Shown: positions 25,180-40,999, counted from the stretch's first letter. The stretch: DNA of 64,000 nt from Escallonia rubra (GCA_033065855.1 JAVXUO010002425.1:1-64000), one strand, 5' to 3'. Translations and numbers: made by a program. Notes: generated by a model from the sequence alone, not told the origin.

Positions 25180-26711
25180 TAGTGCAAACTGCAAACTGCA
25201 AAGCTCAAATGTTAATCTATTACGGCACATATATCAATCAAACAACGCATTAATAATGAGAAACCCTGGTATTAGTTGTTGAAAAAACTCAACCTGCAAA
25301 AATTTTACAACAGAAAAGAAGTTGCCGAAGGCCACACAAAAAGTGATAGTTTCCCCCATAATAGGGGTCTTGATAGAGTCGCCTCAATTTCTTGTAAGGG
25401 TTAAAAATGAAATTGATGGTGCAATCAGTATATGATGTGCGACGGAGTGTGTGTAAATGGGAACTGGCTTTAAAGCATTATTTTCCAAACCTTTTTACTG
25501 CTCAAGCATTAGCAAATTGGAAGAAGGCGGTTTAAAGATCACCATGTTTGTTACCTCTGCGATTACAATGAGGTGGTTACAGAAATCGGTGATTTAGCTT
25601 AAAAATAAGGCAAGATTCAACATTCTTTGGCTGTAACTTGTGAATAACCTGATCCTCACTGAACGTACCTGAATCACATATTCTCTCGAAAAGTTCTCTC
25701 GCAGCCCACTCTTTGATATTGCATAACGTATCAGATGTTGGTAAGACTTGCAGTGGTAATCAATTTCTTGAAAATGTCAATTATGAAGCAAAAGCAGATA
25801 TACATCCAAGTTAACGAGACAGCATTATCTTTAAGATCCACAACTTCAGACAATTTAAAAAAAGTAGAGGGAGAAGGTGGGTGGTGCCGTGGTGTTGGTT
25901 ACAGTTCTTTGTATTAACCTCCGCCAAACACAAGCAGACAAAAACACAAACCAAGACACCCACGCAGAGAGAGACGCCGCAATACACGCAGAAAGGCTAC
26001 ACTACGGCAACTTAATGGCATCAAGTGAACTGATAAGAGAAAATTGACAATGCTGCAAAACCAGTTTCGTTCTCTACACGCCTGGTCATAAGCGCCAGTT
26101 CTCAATAACTAGTTATCGCCTTGTGTACCAAACAAAAGCACAAGGAAAATCATCATACCTCTACCTTCTCCACATCTGTTCTACATGTATAGCGTGTCTC
26201 TCGGCGCGCAAGGCATATTGTCCCTGGAGATGGCACTGTTTTGTCATTGTCTTTTACTCATTCAGTACCTGCGAGCTTTCTGCTAAGCCCTGAACTAAAA
26301 AACTTGTCCAAACACCCTGCAAACTGGAAGCTCCAGCGTAGTAATAACTACGAGTTTTCAAGGACGAATGAGATGGAGAAAGCAGACTGATGGTGCATGG
26401 TAGTCAAAACCATTGTCCTACATACCTCTTAGATGTAAAACGCATCGCATCGGCACATTGCATATTCCCAGAGCCAAGTAAAGATAGTTTTGCACAGTTC
26501 TTCCACAAAACGAGAAAACCAAATGTACTCTCTCACCTTTCTTCTTTTCATGAGTACTCCTCTCTCCTTTTTTACTGGTTATCTCCTTTCCACAACTTAT
26601 TTAACTTTCAAATCACGGTCTCTTTGACACCCATTATCACTTACAAAAATGCTCCCCGAAACCCAGTTCCGGAAAATGCTTTTCCAAAGATTGTTTGCAA
26701 GGATTGTGTGA

Positions 26712-26833
26712 AAAGAGTTTGGCACAAACGGAACAATGCAATCCTTAGAAATAACTACTGTTTACAACAATAAAGAGTTTGGCACAAGGGGAACAATGCA
26801 ATCTTGAGAAATAACTACTGTTAACAACAATTA
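26712..26833. repeat. tandem duplication, period about 61 bp
   Basis: Two adjacent copies of AAAGAGTTTGGCACAA, GGAACAATGCAATC and AGAAATAACTACTGTT text. They differ at a handful of positions. Non-coding. Confidence 0.85.
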
Positions 26834-27078
26834 TATGCTGTTCCCTCGTGCCCATCATTCCTAATTCACTTGAGAGACTGAAAATTTAATCTCACAACTT
26901 AACCTGCTGCTGGATTGTCCTCGATAGGGGCTGTCTGCCACAGTCAAGCCCAAAGTAATCACAAACTTTGCTAGAACTAACGTCTACCACCACAATCATT
27001 GCACAAAACTATGGCTGTTCAAAGCAGCATATAGGATGAACCAACAACTAAAAATATTACGTAACATGAAACCAGCCT

Positions 27079-27084
27079 TTTATT
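27079..27084 (-). other. candidate poly(A) signal of polyubiquitin
   Basis: TTTATT on the plus strand, that is AATAAA on the minus strand, about 140 nt downstream of the polyubiquitin stop codon. Confidence 0.5.
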
Positions 27085-27224
27085 GACTTCTTAATAATGA
27101 AACGGTAATTAAAGCCATTGGACGAACAATGGCTCAGCAGCACACAACATAAGAAAATACCAGAAAATAAAGGCCAAACTAGACCAGATCACAAAAGACC
27201 CAATGACGACCATCAAGATAGGAC

Positions 27225-29389
<2,165 letters not shown>

Positions 29390-29490
29390 CTTTTGGTATG
29401 ACGATTGAAAAAACTTCTTCTTCTTCTTAGGGAAAACTGAAAACTGATGATGTGAGAGAGGTGGAGGCGGAGGCGTCCTTTTTAAAGGGT
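29390..29490 (-). promoter_or_regulatory. polyubiquitin leader exon and core promoter
   Basis: Reading the minus strand, a TATA-like TTTAAAAAGG (29477-29486) is followed by a CT- and AAG-rich leader with CCTCTCTCACATC and a GAAGAAGAAGAAG tract. The leader ends at the donor G|GTACGCC at 29389. The transcript start would be near 29450. Orientation and spacing match a short non-coding first exon. Confidence 0.6.
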
Positions 29491-29499
29491 GAGATGAGA

Positions 29500-29798
29500 T
29501 GACCGACTTGTGGACGAAACAACGCAAGTCTTCGAGAGGCTTCGAATCACGTAATGCCACACGTTATCGCTGATGTGGACCACTCCACGCCCAAGCGTAC
29601 ACGCCAACCTTTACTTTTCTCTTTTGGGAAAATTACCCCCACGCCCCCTTCAGTTTTGGTTACCCTTCACCCACCGCCTAAAAGTCTAAAACCTTCACAA
29701 GTCTAAAACTTTCTTATCTTATCAAAACATGATAGTATTTGATTAAAGAATTAAAGTTAATATACTTGACAATTCTCTCTCTCTCTCTCTCTCTCTCT

Positions 29799-29862
<64 letters not shown>

Positions 29863-30534
29863 AGATTTGAACATTTCACTCCATTTTTGTCCGTAAAGGT
29901 AAAATTTGTGTTATTAACAAGTGTCACTAAAAATTATTTTGAGTTTGAGAGAATTTAAGTTTGGAGTGAATTTATAATTTTTTTTGTATTTTGTTGTTTT
30001 AGTTCCAATTCACAAAAAAATTTGATTATTCTTTTTGTTTTGTATAGACAAACTCAAAGTTCGACTAATATTCTTTTTTTTTTGTTTGTTGCTATTCAAT
30101 CTCAAATATATTTTCAATATAAGTAAACTGATATATTAACAAGTGCTATACGTAAGTAGCATTTAGTCGGGTTATTTCTAAACTATAGTGCAAATATTAA
30201 AATGGATTAATGCAAGCAAATGATATAACCTCAATATATATGTGATGCTAGTACTAATGCACGTAGACAGATAATTCTATTTGCACATTTTATGCAACTG
30301 AAGACTAAAAATGCTTCAAGTTTATTTTATATCGACTAATTGTGGTCATATTAGATCAATTTTATAACACCAGCGACTAACATTTTTACATGTAACTTTT
30401 GGCCTCCCTCGATGTGACATCCTGAGTATGCCTTTGGCCGTGTCGATCCATCGTTAATCATTTAAAAAAAGACCCATTAAAAAGGTATACTCTTTTCATC
30501 ACTACGTTCTTTTAAAATGACAATCCTATCATTC

Positions 30535-30540
<6 letters not shown>
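29500..30540. other. intergenic DNA with CT/TA microsatellite
   Basis: No gene seen. The part next to 29500 is the upstream region of the polyubiquitin gene. A (CT)n run followed by a long (TA)n run occupies about 29774-29859. The rest is T-rich and featureless. Confidence 0.5.

Positions 30541-30613
<73 letters not shown>
30541..30613. repeat. (TA)n microsatellite, left flank of fold-back element
   Basis: About 36 uninterrupted TA dinucleotides abutting the fold-back element. The tract resumes at 31148 on its other side. Confidence 0.95.
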
Positions 30614-30615
<2 letters not shown>

Positions 30616-31145
30616 AGCTGATCCATTGAAAGCGCTAGCAAAATGGGTTAAGTTGCTAGCGCGATCTGTGGACGGTTCAAATCTTTTTTTGCGTTTTTTT
30701 AAGTACGTCCGCTACATTATGTAGCGGACAATTTTTTGACAAAAAATACCCTCGAGCTCCATCCGCTACATTATGTAGCGGACAGAGGCAGTACTTTTTT
30801 TCTGACTCTTTCTCTCTCCTTGGTCTGATTAATATTCTGACATGTTTGAGATAGTGCCTGTCCGTTATATTATGTAGCGGACGGGCACTATCTCAAACAT
30901 GTCAGAATATTAATCAGACCAAGGAGAGAGAAAGAGTCAGAAAAAAGTACTGCCTCTGTCCGCTACATAATGTAGCGGATGGAGCTCGAGGGTATTTTTG
31001 TTAAAAAATTGTTCGCTACATAATGTAGCGGACGTACTTAAAAAAACGCAAAAAAAAGATCTGGACCGTCCACAGATCGCGCGTGGACGGCCAGATCGCG
31101 TTAGCAACTTAACCCATTTTGCTAGCGCTCTCAACGGATCAGCAC

Positions 31146-31147
<2 letters not shown>
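30614..31147. mobile_element. fold-back element with five 23-bp palindromes, in (TA)n
   Basis: 534 bp forming one long inverted repeat: the left arm (30614-30869) reads back almost completely as the right arm (30870-31147). Ends are GGAGCTGATCC and GGATCAGCACC, followed by the shared GCTAGCAAAATGGGTTAAG word. The right arm has about 18 extra bp, a local duplication of GTGGACGG/GCGATC text. Five copies of a 23-bp palindrome with core CCGCTACATTATGTAGCGG start at 30707, 30761, 30860, 30958 and 31011, symmetric about an axis near 30870. Both ends abut (TA)n, as if inserted at TA inside one microsatellite, like the (TA)n-targeting rice Micron MITEs. There is no coding potential: ORFs are mirrored readings. 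Confidence 0.85.

Positions 31148-31203
<56 letters not shown>
31148..31203. repeat. (TA)n microsatellite, right flank of fold-back element
   Basis: TA run of about 50 bp, the continuation of the tract at 30541-30613 if the fold-back element is removed. Confidence 0.95.
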
Positions 31204-31205
<2 letters not shown>

Positions 31206-31613
31206 AGGACGGAAGGTGACGACGGTGATTTGGGAAGAAAGAAAGGAGAAAAGAAAAGAAGAAGTGGGTGGTGCACGGAATGGGTCACTATAATAGGTCA
31301 CATTGGTGGGTTTGGAAGCTACAAGTGTTCTATGGTGGGTAGTGGTGGTGGTTGTGGGTTATGCGGAGGAAAGGCAACGACATACGCGATGGCAATGGTG
31401 CTGCAGCAGTGGTTCTCAAGGAGAAAGAGGAGATAAAAGGATGCTTCTAAGGACATTTCAACAATTAATTTTCAATTTTAGGGGCAAATCATTTGAAAAA
31501 AAACCGTTATGAATTTCATGATTTCATTTAGTGTGTTCACTGCTATTTGTCTAAACTAATGAACCGGTGTATACTTTTACCCTAACCTCAGGACCCCGGT
31601 GTAATAAATTCAA

Positions 31614-32487
31614 TAAAATAAGAGGACTACAGCTTTGAGGACAAAAGAAGGGAAAACAACATCTATAATACGCGTCTTGGCTCTTGAAAGCTCATTCATT
31701 TGAATCTAAATTTATTTTCTTGAATGTTAATTCACTAAATTCATAATGTATTATCGCTAAAAGGTACAATAAAACTAATATAAGTCTTTTATCTAGTAAT
31801 GGATGTTGATCGTGAAAGGGTCTACCCTATAACTATTTTCAAGTTTCTTTAAGAGTATAGATTCAAGTTAGACCACCTTAATTTTCAAGTGCATTGTATG
31901 AGCCTTTTCAATGCTGACATTGACAAAATATACAATGTTTCGATTTGATAAAAAGAAGTTGTGACTAAAAGTTCCAATGATGAGAAGTAAATTCAGGCAT
32001 TAAAAATTGAAATAAGTTGTATTAGCATACTCAAAAGCGTTGAGGTATTAAAATGTGAATAACTAAATCAGTTCTTTTTTTTTTATGATACTAAAAGTAT
32101 CGACACATTATTTTTTAAGTAATTAAAGGGAATAAAATCACTAGGAGACTTCTTAAAAGCAAGAAGTACAAAAAATGATATCACTGGGAGCTCGCTATTA
32201 GGTTTGACATGAAGGACGTTGGCGAGTTAAGTTATTTTCCTTGCTTAGAAGCAAAAAGTGCAATATATGGAATTTTCTTAACGTAAGAGGGATATGCTAA
32301 AGGGCGTTGAAAGATTTGGGTTAATACAAGGCAAGAAACTCTCCACACCACTTGATTTTAACTGATTAAATGCACGTGCAATGGACGTGAATGCTAATGT
32401 ATGGCAGGAAGAGGAGTGGGATGGATGTGTAAATGTGTAACTATTAGTGCTTCATTCTAGTCGAGAAAAAAAAAAGAAGTATGAAAA
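31614..32487 (+). mobile_element. decayed copia RT fragment, duplicated (copy 1)
   Basis: First of two long direct repeats (second at 32898-33747, offset about 1.28 kb). Near 32203 it contains a degenerate Ty1-copia reverse-transcriptase segment reading FDMKDVGELSYF, and near 32325 GKKLSTPLDFN. Both are typical of the region just after the copia YVDD motif. Frames are broken by stops and no intact ORF remains. It differs from copy 2 by scattered substitutions and a 20-bp length difference near 31700. Confidence 0.75.
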
Positions 32488-32897
32488 AAAGGAATAGTAG
32501 GTTTGTTGTTAATACTATTTCCTCAGGGTATGCTATATTAAGTGCACACCATGTGCTCGACCATTATCCCAAATGATCTCCCTTTGCTGGATTTAGTACA
32601 AGTATTGCTCCTTATAGCCATTAAGCATCCAAATTATCCACTTAAATTAAGATAATTGCACGTTTCTTTTTCTTTCATCTCTTTTGCTTCTTTGATCTAA
32701 GAAATCCCTTTAGATACCTCTTGACCATTAGTTGATTGAACAATTGTGTACCGTTCTTAATAAAAAATGACGCAATTTGACTGTTCCTACGAGCATGTGC
32801 TTTTAAGTATGACGCCAGATGTAGCTTCCTCAATTAGAGCTTATGTTAGCCTCTTTTAAATTAGAGACATATTTAGATCTTTTGTTGCTTGTTCATG

Positions 32898-33747
32898 TAA
32901 AATAAGAGGACTATAGCTTCGAGGACAAAAGAAAGAAAAAAAACATCTATAATACATGTCTTGGCTCTTGAAAGCTTTATTTTCTTGAATGTTAATTTGC
33001 TAAATTCACAATGTATTATCGCTAAAAGGTACAATAAAACTAATATAAGTCTTTTAGCTAGTAACGGATGTTGATAGTAAAAGGGTCTACCCTATAACTA
33101 TTTTCAAGTTTCGTTAAGAGTATAGATTCAAGTTAGACCACCTTAATTTTCAAGTGCATTGTATGAGCCTTTTCAATGCTGACATTGACAAAATATACAA
33201 TGTTTCGATTTGATAAAAAGAAGTTGTGACTAAAAGTTCCAATGATGAGAAGTAAATTCAGGCATTAAAAATTGAAATAAGTTGTATTAGCATACTCAAA
33301 AGCATTGAGGTATTAAAATTTGAATAACTAAATCAGTTTTTATTTTTTATGATACTAAAAGTATCGACACATTATTTTTTAAGTAATTAAAGGGAATAAA
33401 ATCACTAGGAGACTTCTTAAAAGCAAGAAGTACAAAAAATGATATCACTGGGAGCTCGCTATTAGGTTTGACATGAAGGACGTTGGCGAGTTAAGTTATT
33501 TTCCCTGCTCATAAGAAAAAAGTGCAATATATGGAATTTTCTTAACGTAAGAGGGATATGCTAAAGGGTGTTGAAAGATTTGGGTTAATACAAGGCAAGA
33601 AACTCTCTAACCCACTTGATTTTAACTGATTAAATGCACGTGCGATGGACGTGAATGCTAATGTAAGGCAGGAAGAGGAGTGGGATGGATGTGTAAATGT
33701 GTAACTATTAGTGCTTTATTCTAGTTGAGAAGAAAAAAAGTATGAAA
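32898..33747 (+). mobile_element. decayed copia RT fragment, duplicated (copy 2)
   Basis: Second copy of the preceding fragment, in direct orientation, separated from copy 1 by about 410 bp of unrelated sequence. Most positions agree by eye. The same degenerate RT words are present near 33465-33510 and 33590-33620. A duplicated internal fragment, not a pair of LTRs, because the repeat contains pol coding text. Confidence 0.75.
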
Positions 33748-35814
33748 TCATGAAGCCCAATGCATGGCATGATTAACCAAAGTAAACCTCAATAGCATTC
33801 TATTAGTGTAATGACCCTAGTTATGTATACGTGTAAAAATGGTATGCATTGTTACTATCAAACTGTGTCCAGTCAAACTGGTTCAAGTGTCCATGACCCT
33901 ATTCAAAATTACATCTTTCAAATACTACATCCTTTCTTGATACTAACACTACAACGAAAGTGCTTCATTAGTCCGCTAAAACATAGATGAAGGAAGTTAT
34001 GACTTGAGACTTCTTTATGAAAATGAGCTACAATATCAAATAAGATCGATAATTAAGAAAACATCAAAGCACCAACGTAGAATAACATCTTGTAGTAATT
34101 CTTCAAATTTATTGTCTTTTTTCTGTTATTGTCAATTACTTTTCTTTTTCTATTAGTATCTTATTTTGTTACAAAGATTTTCACTAGTTTTGTCTTATGA
34201 TCTACCCTTATATTCTATTGTTAATGTTTTATATTTCTAAATTCGTACCAAGAACCTTCCCATGGGCTTTTGCTATGAACCATTACTCCAAGAAAATACT
34301 CATAATTGTATACACCAGCACCTTGCATAAATGACAAAAATAAAAAATAAACAAGTCAATGGAAGATTGCATTTAAATTCAAAGCTTTAGATAAGGTTAA
34401 AAACTCGTTTAGATGATAGCCTAAAAGCAACACAAGACTATCATGAACATGATCGATGCTTCCACTTAAACGCTATATTCATCCCTTCATGCTCATATAA
34501 TTCAAATTCAAAGTTTGATATTTACAAACTATTATGAAAGCTATAGCAACAGAATTTTGATGAAATTACGAGAACAATATCCAAAAAGCTTCTTCACTAC
34601 TGTCTTTTCTTTTATTCGCTGCTTATCTATGTCCTAGTACAGTGGTTAGATTGCCTTGTAACAAAAAGGTACATCGCCTTCCCTACAGATATTAATGCAA
34701 ATTTTCATTGCTAAATTTAAGAATGTTTACAATATTTCTTGATCCAGATTTTAATTCTTGAATTTAAGAATGTTTATGATTCTTCTGGATCTTGTTGTAA
34801 TTGCCTTACATACGTGCTAGTTTAGTCAATTGCCTTTTGTTGTAATTGCCTTGCACACATACATGTTTCAAGTGCGAACGTGAAGAGGAAGGTCGTTGAG
34901 TATAAGTCTGCATTTACTGAAGATATTTTGTTGCGGCATATAGTCCTAATATTTGGATGGCATTGATGTCGTACACAAAGTTTGAAGGGGCATTGTGTCC
35001 ATAAAATGATATATACATACATATGCAAACATTTATAAGTAGTATAGTTTGAGGCATAAACATTGTTTTTATAAGTAGTAGATATGTAACTTTTGCTAAA
35101 AGTGTTTGTCCCAAAATGAAAATCCCGACCAACAACACTTGTCCTCGCAAGGCATCTCATATATATAACTATAAAATGAAGACCATTAAAGGTTTTTACT
35201 TCTTTATTGATGTGTTAACCCTGTCTAATCTCTCTCTTCCTTCACTCCTATTGTTCAAGGTCAAGTAACTTATTAGTTTTCTATACGTTCTCAAAAAAAA
35301 TTCTCGCATCGCTTTAATCTACTTAAAATGAAAATAGATTAGAACACCCAAAAATAAAGTCACTTGCAAATACCCAAAAAATTGGGCCATTGCTAACAAA
35401 ATTAAGTCCCGTATTGAGAAAATATCCTTTGCTTTAAAATTAAACAACTCATCAACCCAATAACTAACAATCTCTCTTTCACTACCGAACATAATTGACT
35501 TTGAACTCAATTAAACACGCATATGTTACAAAAACTTGGTTATTTGTTTGAATTATTCCAAAAAAACAAAAAAGCACGCCATTAATGTCGTTGCCAATGG
35601 AACTTAAGGTATTCTTGAATCACACCCTCGTATAGCTTTATATGAATGCATGCATGCCACACCAAGCAAGCTCCTGGATAAATAAATGAACTATCAGAAG
35701 TTAAACCCCTTGAAACTGTATTTCAAGTGTATTGTAAAATCCAAAAAGACAATGAGCTATTTCATGTACCTCTAATCAAATTATATAGCAGATCCTCAAC
35801 GGAATAACAACTTC
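33748..35814. other. unassigned AT-rich DNA
   Basis: No gene or delimited element. A short local duplication around 34720-34860 repeats AATTTAAGAATGTTTA and TTGTAATTGCCTT words. ORFs at 34822-35160 (minus) have no recognisable motif. Confidence 0.4.
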
Positions 35815-35819
35815 AAACT
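35815..35819. repeat. target-site duplication AAACT (left)
   Basis: AAACT directly before the 5' LTR; the identical AAACT follows the 3' LTR at 41000-41004. Confidence 0.85.
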
Positions 35820-36120
35820 TATCAACCGGGATTATGCACATGTTAAAGTGCTTAACTTTAGAATCTTGACAGCCCATAACAAATGTCGTTCCTTTTAGTG
35901 TAGCTTAAGTTTTGGACACATGTTAAATCAGTGCTTAACTTTATAATCTTGACAGCCCATAACAAATGTCATTCCTTTTTGTATAGCTTAAGTTTTGGGC
36001 ATAGTTATATGATTTTCATTTTTTACAACTTCATTTTAGCCCATAGATTTAGTTCTTCAGTGTATATATATTGCTATCTGTAAATGATATGAGATACAAC
36101 AATTGATACCATTCTTGTCA
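35820..36120 (+). repeat. 5' LTR of copia element
   Basis: 301 bp, from TATCAACCGG to CTTGTCA. It contains an internal tandem duplication of about 90 bp (ACATGTTAAA..GTGCTTAACTTTA..GACAGCCCATAACAAATG text twice). Directly followed by the primer-binding site. Confidence 0.93.
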
Positions 36121-36133
36121 TGGTATCAGAGCC
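36121..36133 (+). other. primer-binding site (tRNA-iMet)
   Basis: TGGTATCAGAGCC abuts the 5' LTR, the classic plant copia primer site complementary to the 3' end of initiator tRNA-Met. Confidence 0.9.
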
Positions 36134-36406
36134 TAATATTTTCACTTAGCCCTCTTTGTTTTTTTTTTCTCCTCGTCCGGTGTTCATCCTTCCCGGACCA
36201 GTCACTCGGCTGCATCAAATTCCAGCCTGTTTTTTCTTTTTCAGCCGCATAGTAATCGGCCTTCACTTCATCGGACTCTCAGGTCCCGTATTCTTCTCTG
36301 CTGGTGTGCAAACAATCTGACAACACCTCTTCTCTCTCGACAATCACTGCCGACGCACTCAATCAGACCCGCAATCAAGGAGCGGTGTGTTCCCATCTTC
36401 ATCGAC

Positions 36407-37066
36407 ATGGCCAAGGACACAGAAACCTCTAAGCCTAAGCACCTCGATCCAACTTCAGAGTACTACTTGTCCAGTCAAGCAAACTCAGGTAATTCCCTTA
36501 CTAAGGATACCTTGAAAAGAGACAATTATGTTGCCTTGGAACAATCGGCTATTCTGACGCGAAAATCACATAATAAGTTTGCTTTTATTGATGGAAGAAT
36601 TACAAAACCAGACCCTAAGTCTGAAAATTTTCTAGCTTGGGACATTGTTAACTCCACGTTATGTTCTTGGATCTGTAACTCACTAGACCCCCCTATCCGT
36701 GCCACTGTGTTATAACTTAATGAGGCCAAATTAATCTGGGATTCCTTGAAAATCCGATACTCAATACCCAATAGATCTAGGATCTATAAATTGTGGTCCG
36801 ATGCGTTTATGACTACACAGGAAGGGGCCTCTGTCATGACCTATTAAACGAAATTGCTTGGGATGTGGGATGAATTGTTGACTTTGTCGCCTTTGGAGTC
36901 GTGTGGGTGTCCCAAAGGTAATGAAAAAATGAATTGGTATCAAGACTTACAGACCTACCAATTTCTCATGGGCCTCGATGACAAGTACGCTACTTTGCGC
37001 ACTCAGATTATAAACATGGACCCGTTTCCCAACATAGACAGAGTATACGCCATGGTCATGCAGTAA
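36407..37066 (+). pseudogene. copia gag (broken)
   Basis: Starts MAKDTETSKPKHLDP and continues in one frame across three stops (36713, about 36845, 37064). Typical gag_UBN2-like text is seen: ENFLAWDIVNSTLCSWI, LIWDSLKIRYSIPNRSRIYKL, YQDLQTYQFLMGLDDKYATLR. The CCHC knuckle (C-x2-C-x4-H-x4-C, 37214-37256, CTFCHWVGHIQEKC) lies downstream in another frame, showing an intervening frameshift. Confidence 0.85.
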
Positions 37067-37094
37067 AAGTCTCACCAGGGCATCACTAGTAGTC

Positions 37095-39290
37095 GTGACA
37101 CTACCCCGGCGGTTGGTTTTCACGCACAAAATGGGCCGCCTACTGCACGATCTTCTGGCCTTGTTTCAGCCACTACAGGGGACCCATACCGTACACCTAC
37201 GGGGCGGCCCTGGTGCACGTTTTGTCATTGGGTGGGTCATATACAGGAGAAATGTTATCGCCACCTTGGTATTGCTCTGCTTGGTAAGGGGCGGGGGCGA
37301 GGTCGTGGATCCTCTGCCATGTCACAGAACGCAGTCGGCTCCTCATCTGGCCCACTCTAGGCATCTGCCGCCGCGACACATAACAGCAGCTCCTCTCGGC
37401 CAGGCACAGGCCGCCGCCACTATTGCTCTTCCTTGCCTGACACCCGAGCAGATGCAACGCCTCATCACTTTTCTAGAATCCTCTCTATCGGGCACAGACT
37501 CTCTCATAAGTAAATATCTGCCTACTACACCTACTTGGTTTATTGATAGCGGTGCCTCGCACCATATGACGGGGAACTTGAATTTCTTTTCAAGTATTTG
37601 GGATATTCCACCTTCTCCGGTAGGCTTATCGGACAGTCTACAAACTAATACCATCAAAGCAGGAAGTGTCTCCTTGGCAGATAACATCATTCTTCGCCAC
37701 GTGCTCTATGTGCCAAACTTGGCTGTTAATCTTATTTATGTCTCTTGTTTAGCTACAGATGCTAACTGCTTTGTGGCTTTCTCCCATGATATATGTGTAT
37801 TGCAGGACCGCACTTTGAAGAGCCCGATTGGACTGGGTAAGATGCATCGGGGGTGTTCGTGTTTCAGCCACTTCCTGCTACTACAGTGGCCGCCGTCTCT
37901 GAGTCTGAGTCCTACGAGCTCTGGCATCGGCGCATGGGGCATCCCTCCGGTCAGCCTCTTATTCATCTTCCTACAGTTTTAGTTGTTTCCCCTTTTTGTG
38001 ATGTGTGTTGTCGTGCAAAGCACTCGGACTGTTTTTCCTGATAGTACTAGTCGTGCTATGGATATTTTTGGATTGATACATTGTGACATTTGGGGCCCCT
38101 ATCGGGTAAGCACTATTTCTGGTGCAAAATATTTTTTTGACAATTGAGGATGACTATAGTAGGGCTGTCTGGGTTTATTTAATGCATGATGAAGGTCAGA
38201 CTGGTACCTTGCTTCGAAACTTCTGCAATATGGTCCATACTCAATTTGGCAAGCTTGTCAAAATAATTAGGAGCGATAACGGCCATGAATTTGATTCCCA
38301 GCCCACGACCCAATTCTACAATGATCATGGAATCTTACACCAAACCTCTATGGTCGATACACCCAAACAAAATGGGAGACTTAAGAGAAAACACAGTCAT
38401 ATTCTAGAGGTTGCCCGAGCCCTACGTTTTCAAGCCAACCTACCTATTGAGTTTTAGAGGGAATGTGTACTTACCACTGCTCACCTCATAAACCGTACTC
38501 CTTCAGCCATTCTCAAACACAAAACACCCCATGAACTCCTCTTTCAAAAGGTCCCACCATATTCTCATCTTCGGGTCTTTGCTATGCTTACACAAAATTC
38601 ACGGATAAATTTGCCCCTAGAAGTAGACGTGTTTTTCTTGGGTATCCCCCAGGAAAGAAAGGTTGGCGGGTATATGATCTCGAAACTAATCAAGTCTTCT
38701 TTTCCCGAGATGTGAAGTTTGAGGAAATTGTCTTCCCATTTACCACACCTCTTGGCCCTTTTCCTACACCCGAGACCATCACTTTCTGCCCAGCAAGGGA
38801 CTGTAGCGAACATCCTATGGCATCCCCTCCGGTGATAGGGGGAGACACACCACCAGCGACAGGGGGAGATCCGCCACCCTCACCGGTTGCCACTCCTTCC
38901 CCTGGTCCGCCGGGTATCACTGCGGGTCCTGACCCCGAGATCTCCTCTCCGACTTCTCCACCGAGCTCTCCTACTGCTCCGTCTCCCACTCTTGGTCGTG
39001 GAAAGCGACAAAAGAAAGCTCCTTCTGTTCTCAAGGACTATGTATGTCACACTGTTCAAGTTCTTCCCCCTCTCGCATCTTCAACACCCACCAACGGCTT
39101 TAGCGGTCCCAGGTATCCTCTGGCTAATTTTGTATCATGTAAGTCATTTTCTGCTACGCACACTCAATTTTTGGATGCAGTTTCTTTCGGCTCTGAGCCA
39201 CGTTCTTACAAGGCTGCGTCCCACGATCCAAAATGGCGTGCAGCCATGCGAGCAGAAATTGATGCTCTTGAAGCAAATGGTACCTAGACT
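37095..39290 (+). pseudogene. copia protease and integrase (broken)
   Basis: Protease motif WFIDSGASHHMTGN near 37540, with the catalytic DSGAS context. The GAG-pre-integrase follows (LWHRRMGHPS near 37920, then CDVCCRAKHSD near 38000, the H..C-C zinc-binding motif). The integrase core (38122-38457) has TIEDDYSRAVWVYLM and IIRSDNGHEFDS, keeping the two catalytic-type Asp residues, then stops. A P/S-rich linker follows (38712-39287). The pieces lie in different frames. Confidence 0.85.
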
Positions 39291-39335
39291 ATTGAAGACT
39301 TACCTTATGGCAAGAAGCCCATCGGCTCAAAATGG

Positions 39336-40620
<1,285 letters not shown>

Positions 40621-40702
40621 AAGGCACTTGGGCGTCGCCAATTTCATTATCTTTGCGGCAAGTTAGGCATTCGAAATCTCCATGCTCCAACTTGAGGGGG
40701 AG

Positions 40703-40999
40703 TATCAACCGGAATTATGCACATGTTAAATAAGTGCTTAACTTTAGAATCTTGACAGCCCATAACAAATGCCATTCCTTTTTGTGTAGCTTAAGTTTTT
40801 GGCACATGTTAAATAAGTGCTTAATTTTAGAATCTTGACAGCCCATAACAAATGCCATTCCTTTTTGTATAGCTTAAGTTTTTGACATAGTTCTAAGATT
40901 TTCATTTTTTACAACTTCATTTTAGCTCATGGATTTAGTTCTTCAGTGTATATATATTGCTACTTAGATGAGAAACAACAATTGATACCATTCTTGTCA
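40703..40999 (+). repeat. 3' LTR of copia element
   Basis: 297 bp, the same TATCAACCGG..CTTGTCA ends and the same internal duplication as the 5' LTR. Preceded by polypurine tract TTGAGGGGGAG and followed by AAACT. Confidence 0.93.

Larger units (their letters stand above)
23735..27070. other. unassigned intergenic DNA
   Basis: No gene supported. It contains copy 2 of the dispersed repeat (24590-24805), the compound microsatellite at 25106-25178, and a short tandem duplication at 26712-26833. Some of the right part lies downstream of the polyubiquitin stop codon. Confidence 0.4.

Noticed and set aside
30536..31512. ORFs starting in (TA)n and running into the fold-back element
   Set aside because: Tyr-Ile repeats come from the microsatellite and the rest is one arm of an inverted repeat read through.
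31614..33747. Direct repeats as a pair of LTRs
   Set aside because: They contain RT coding text inside the repeat, and the interval between is only about 410 bp with no gag or pol.
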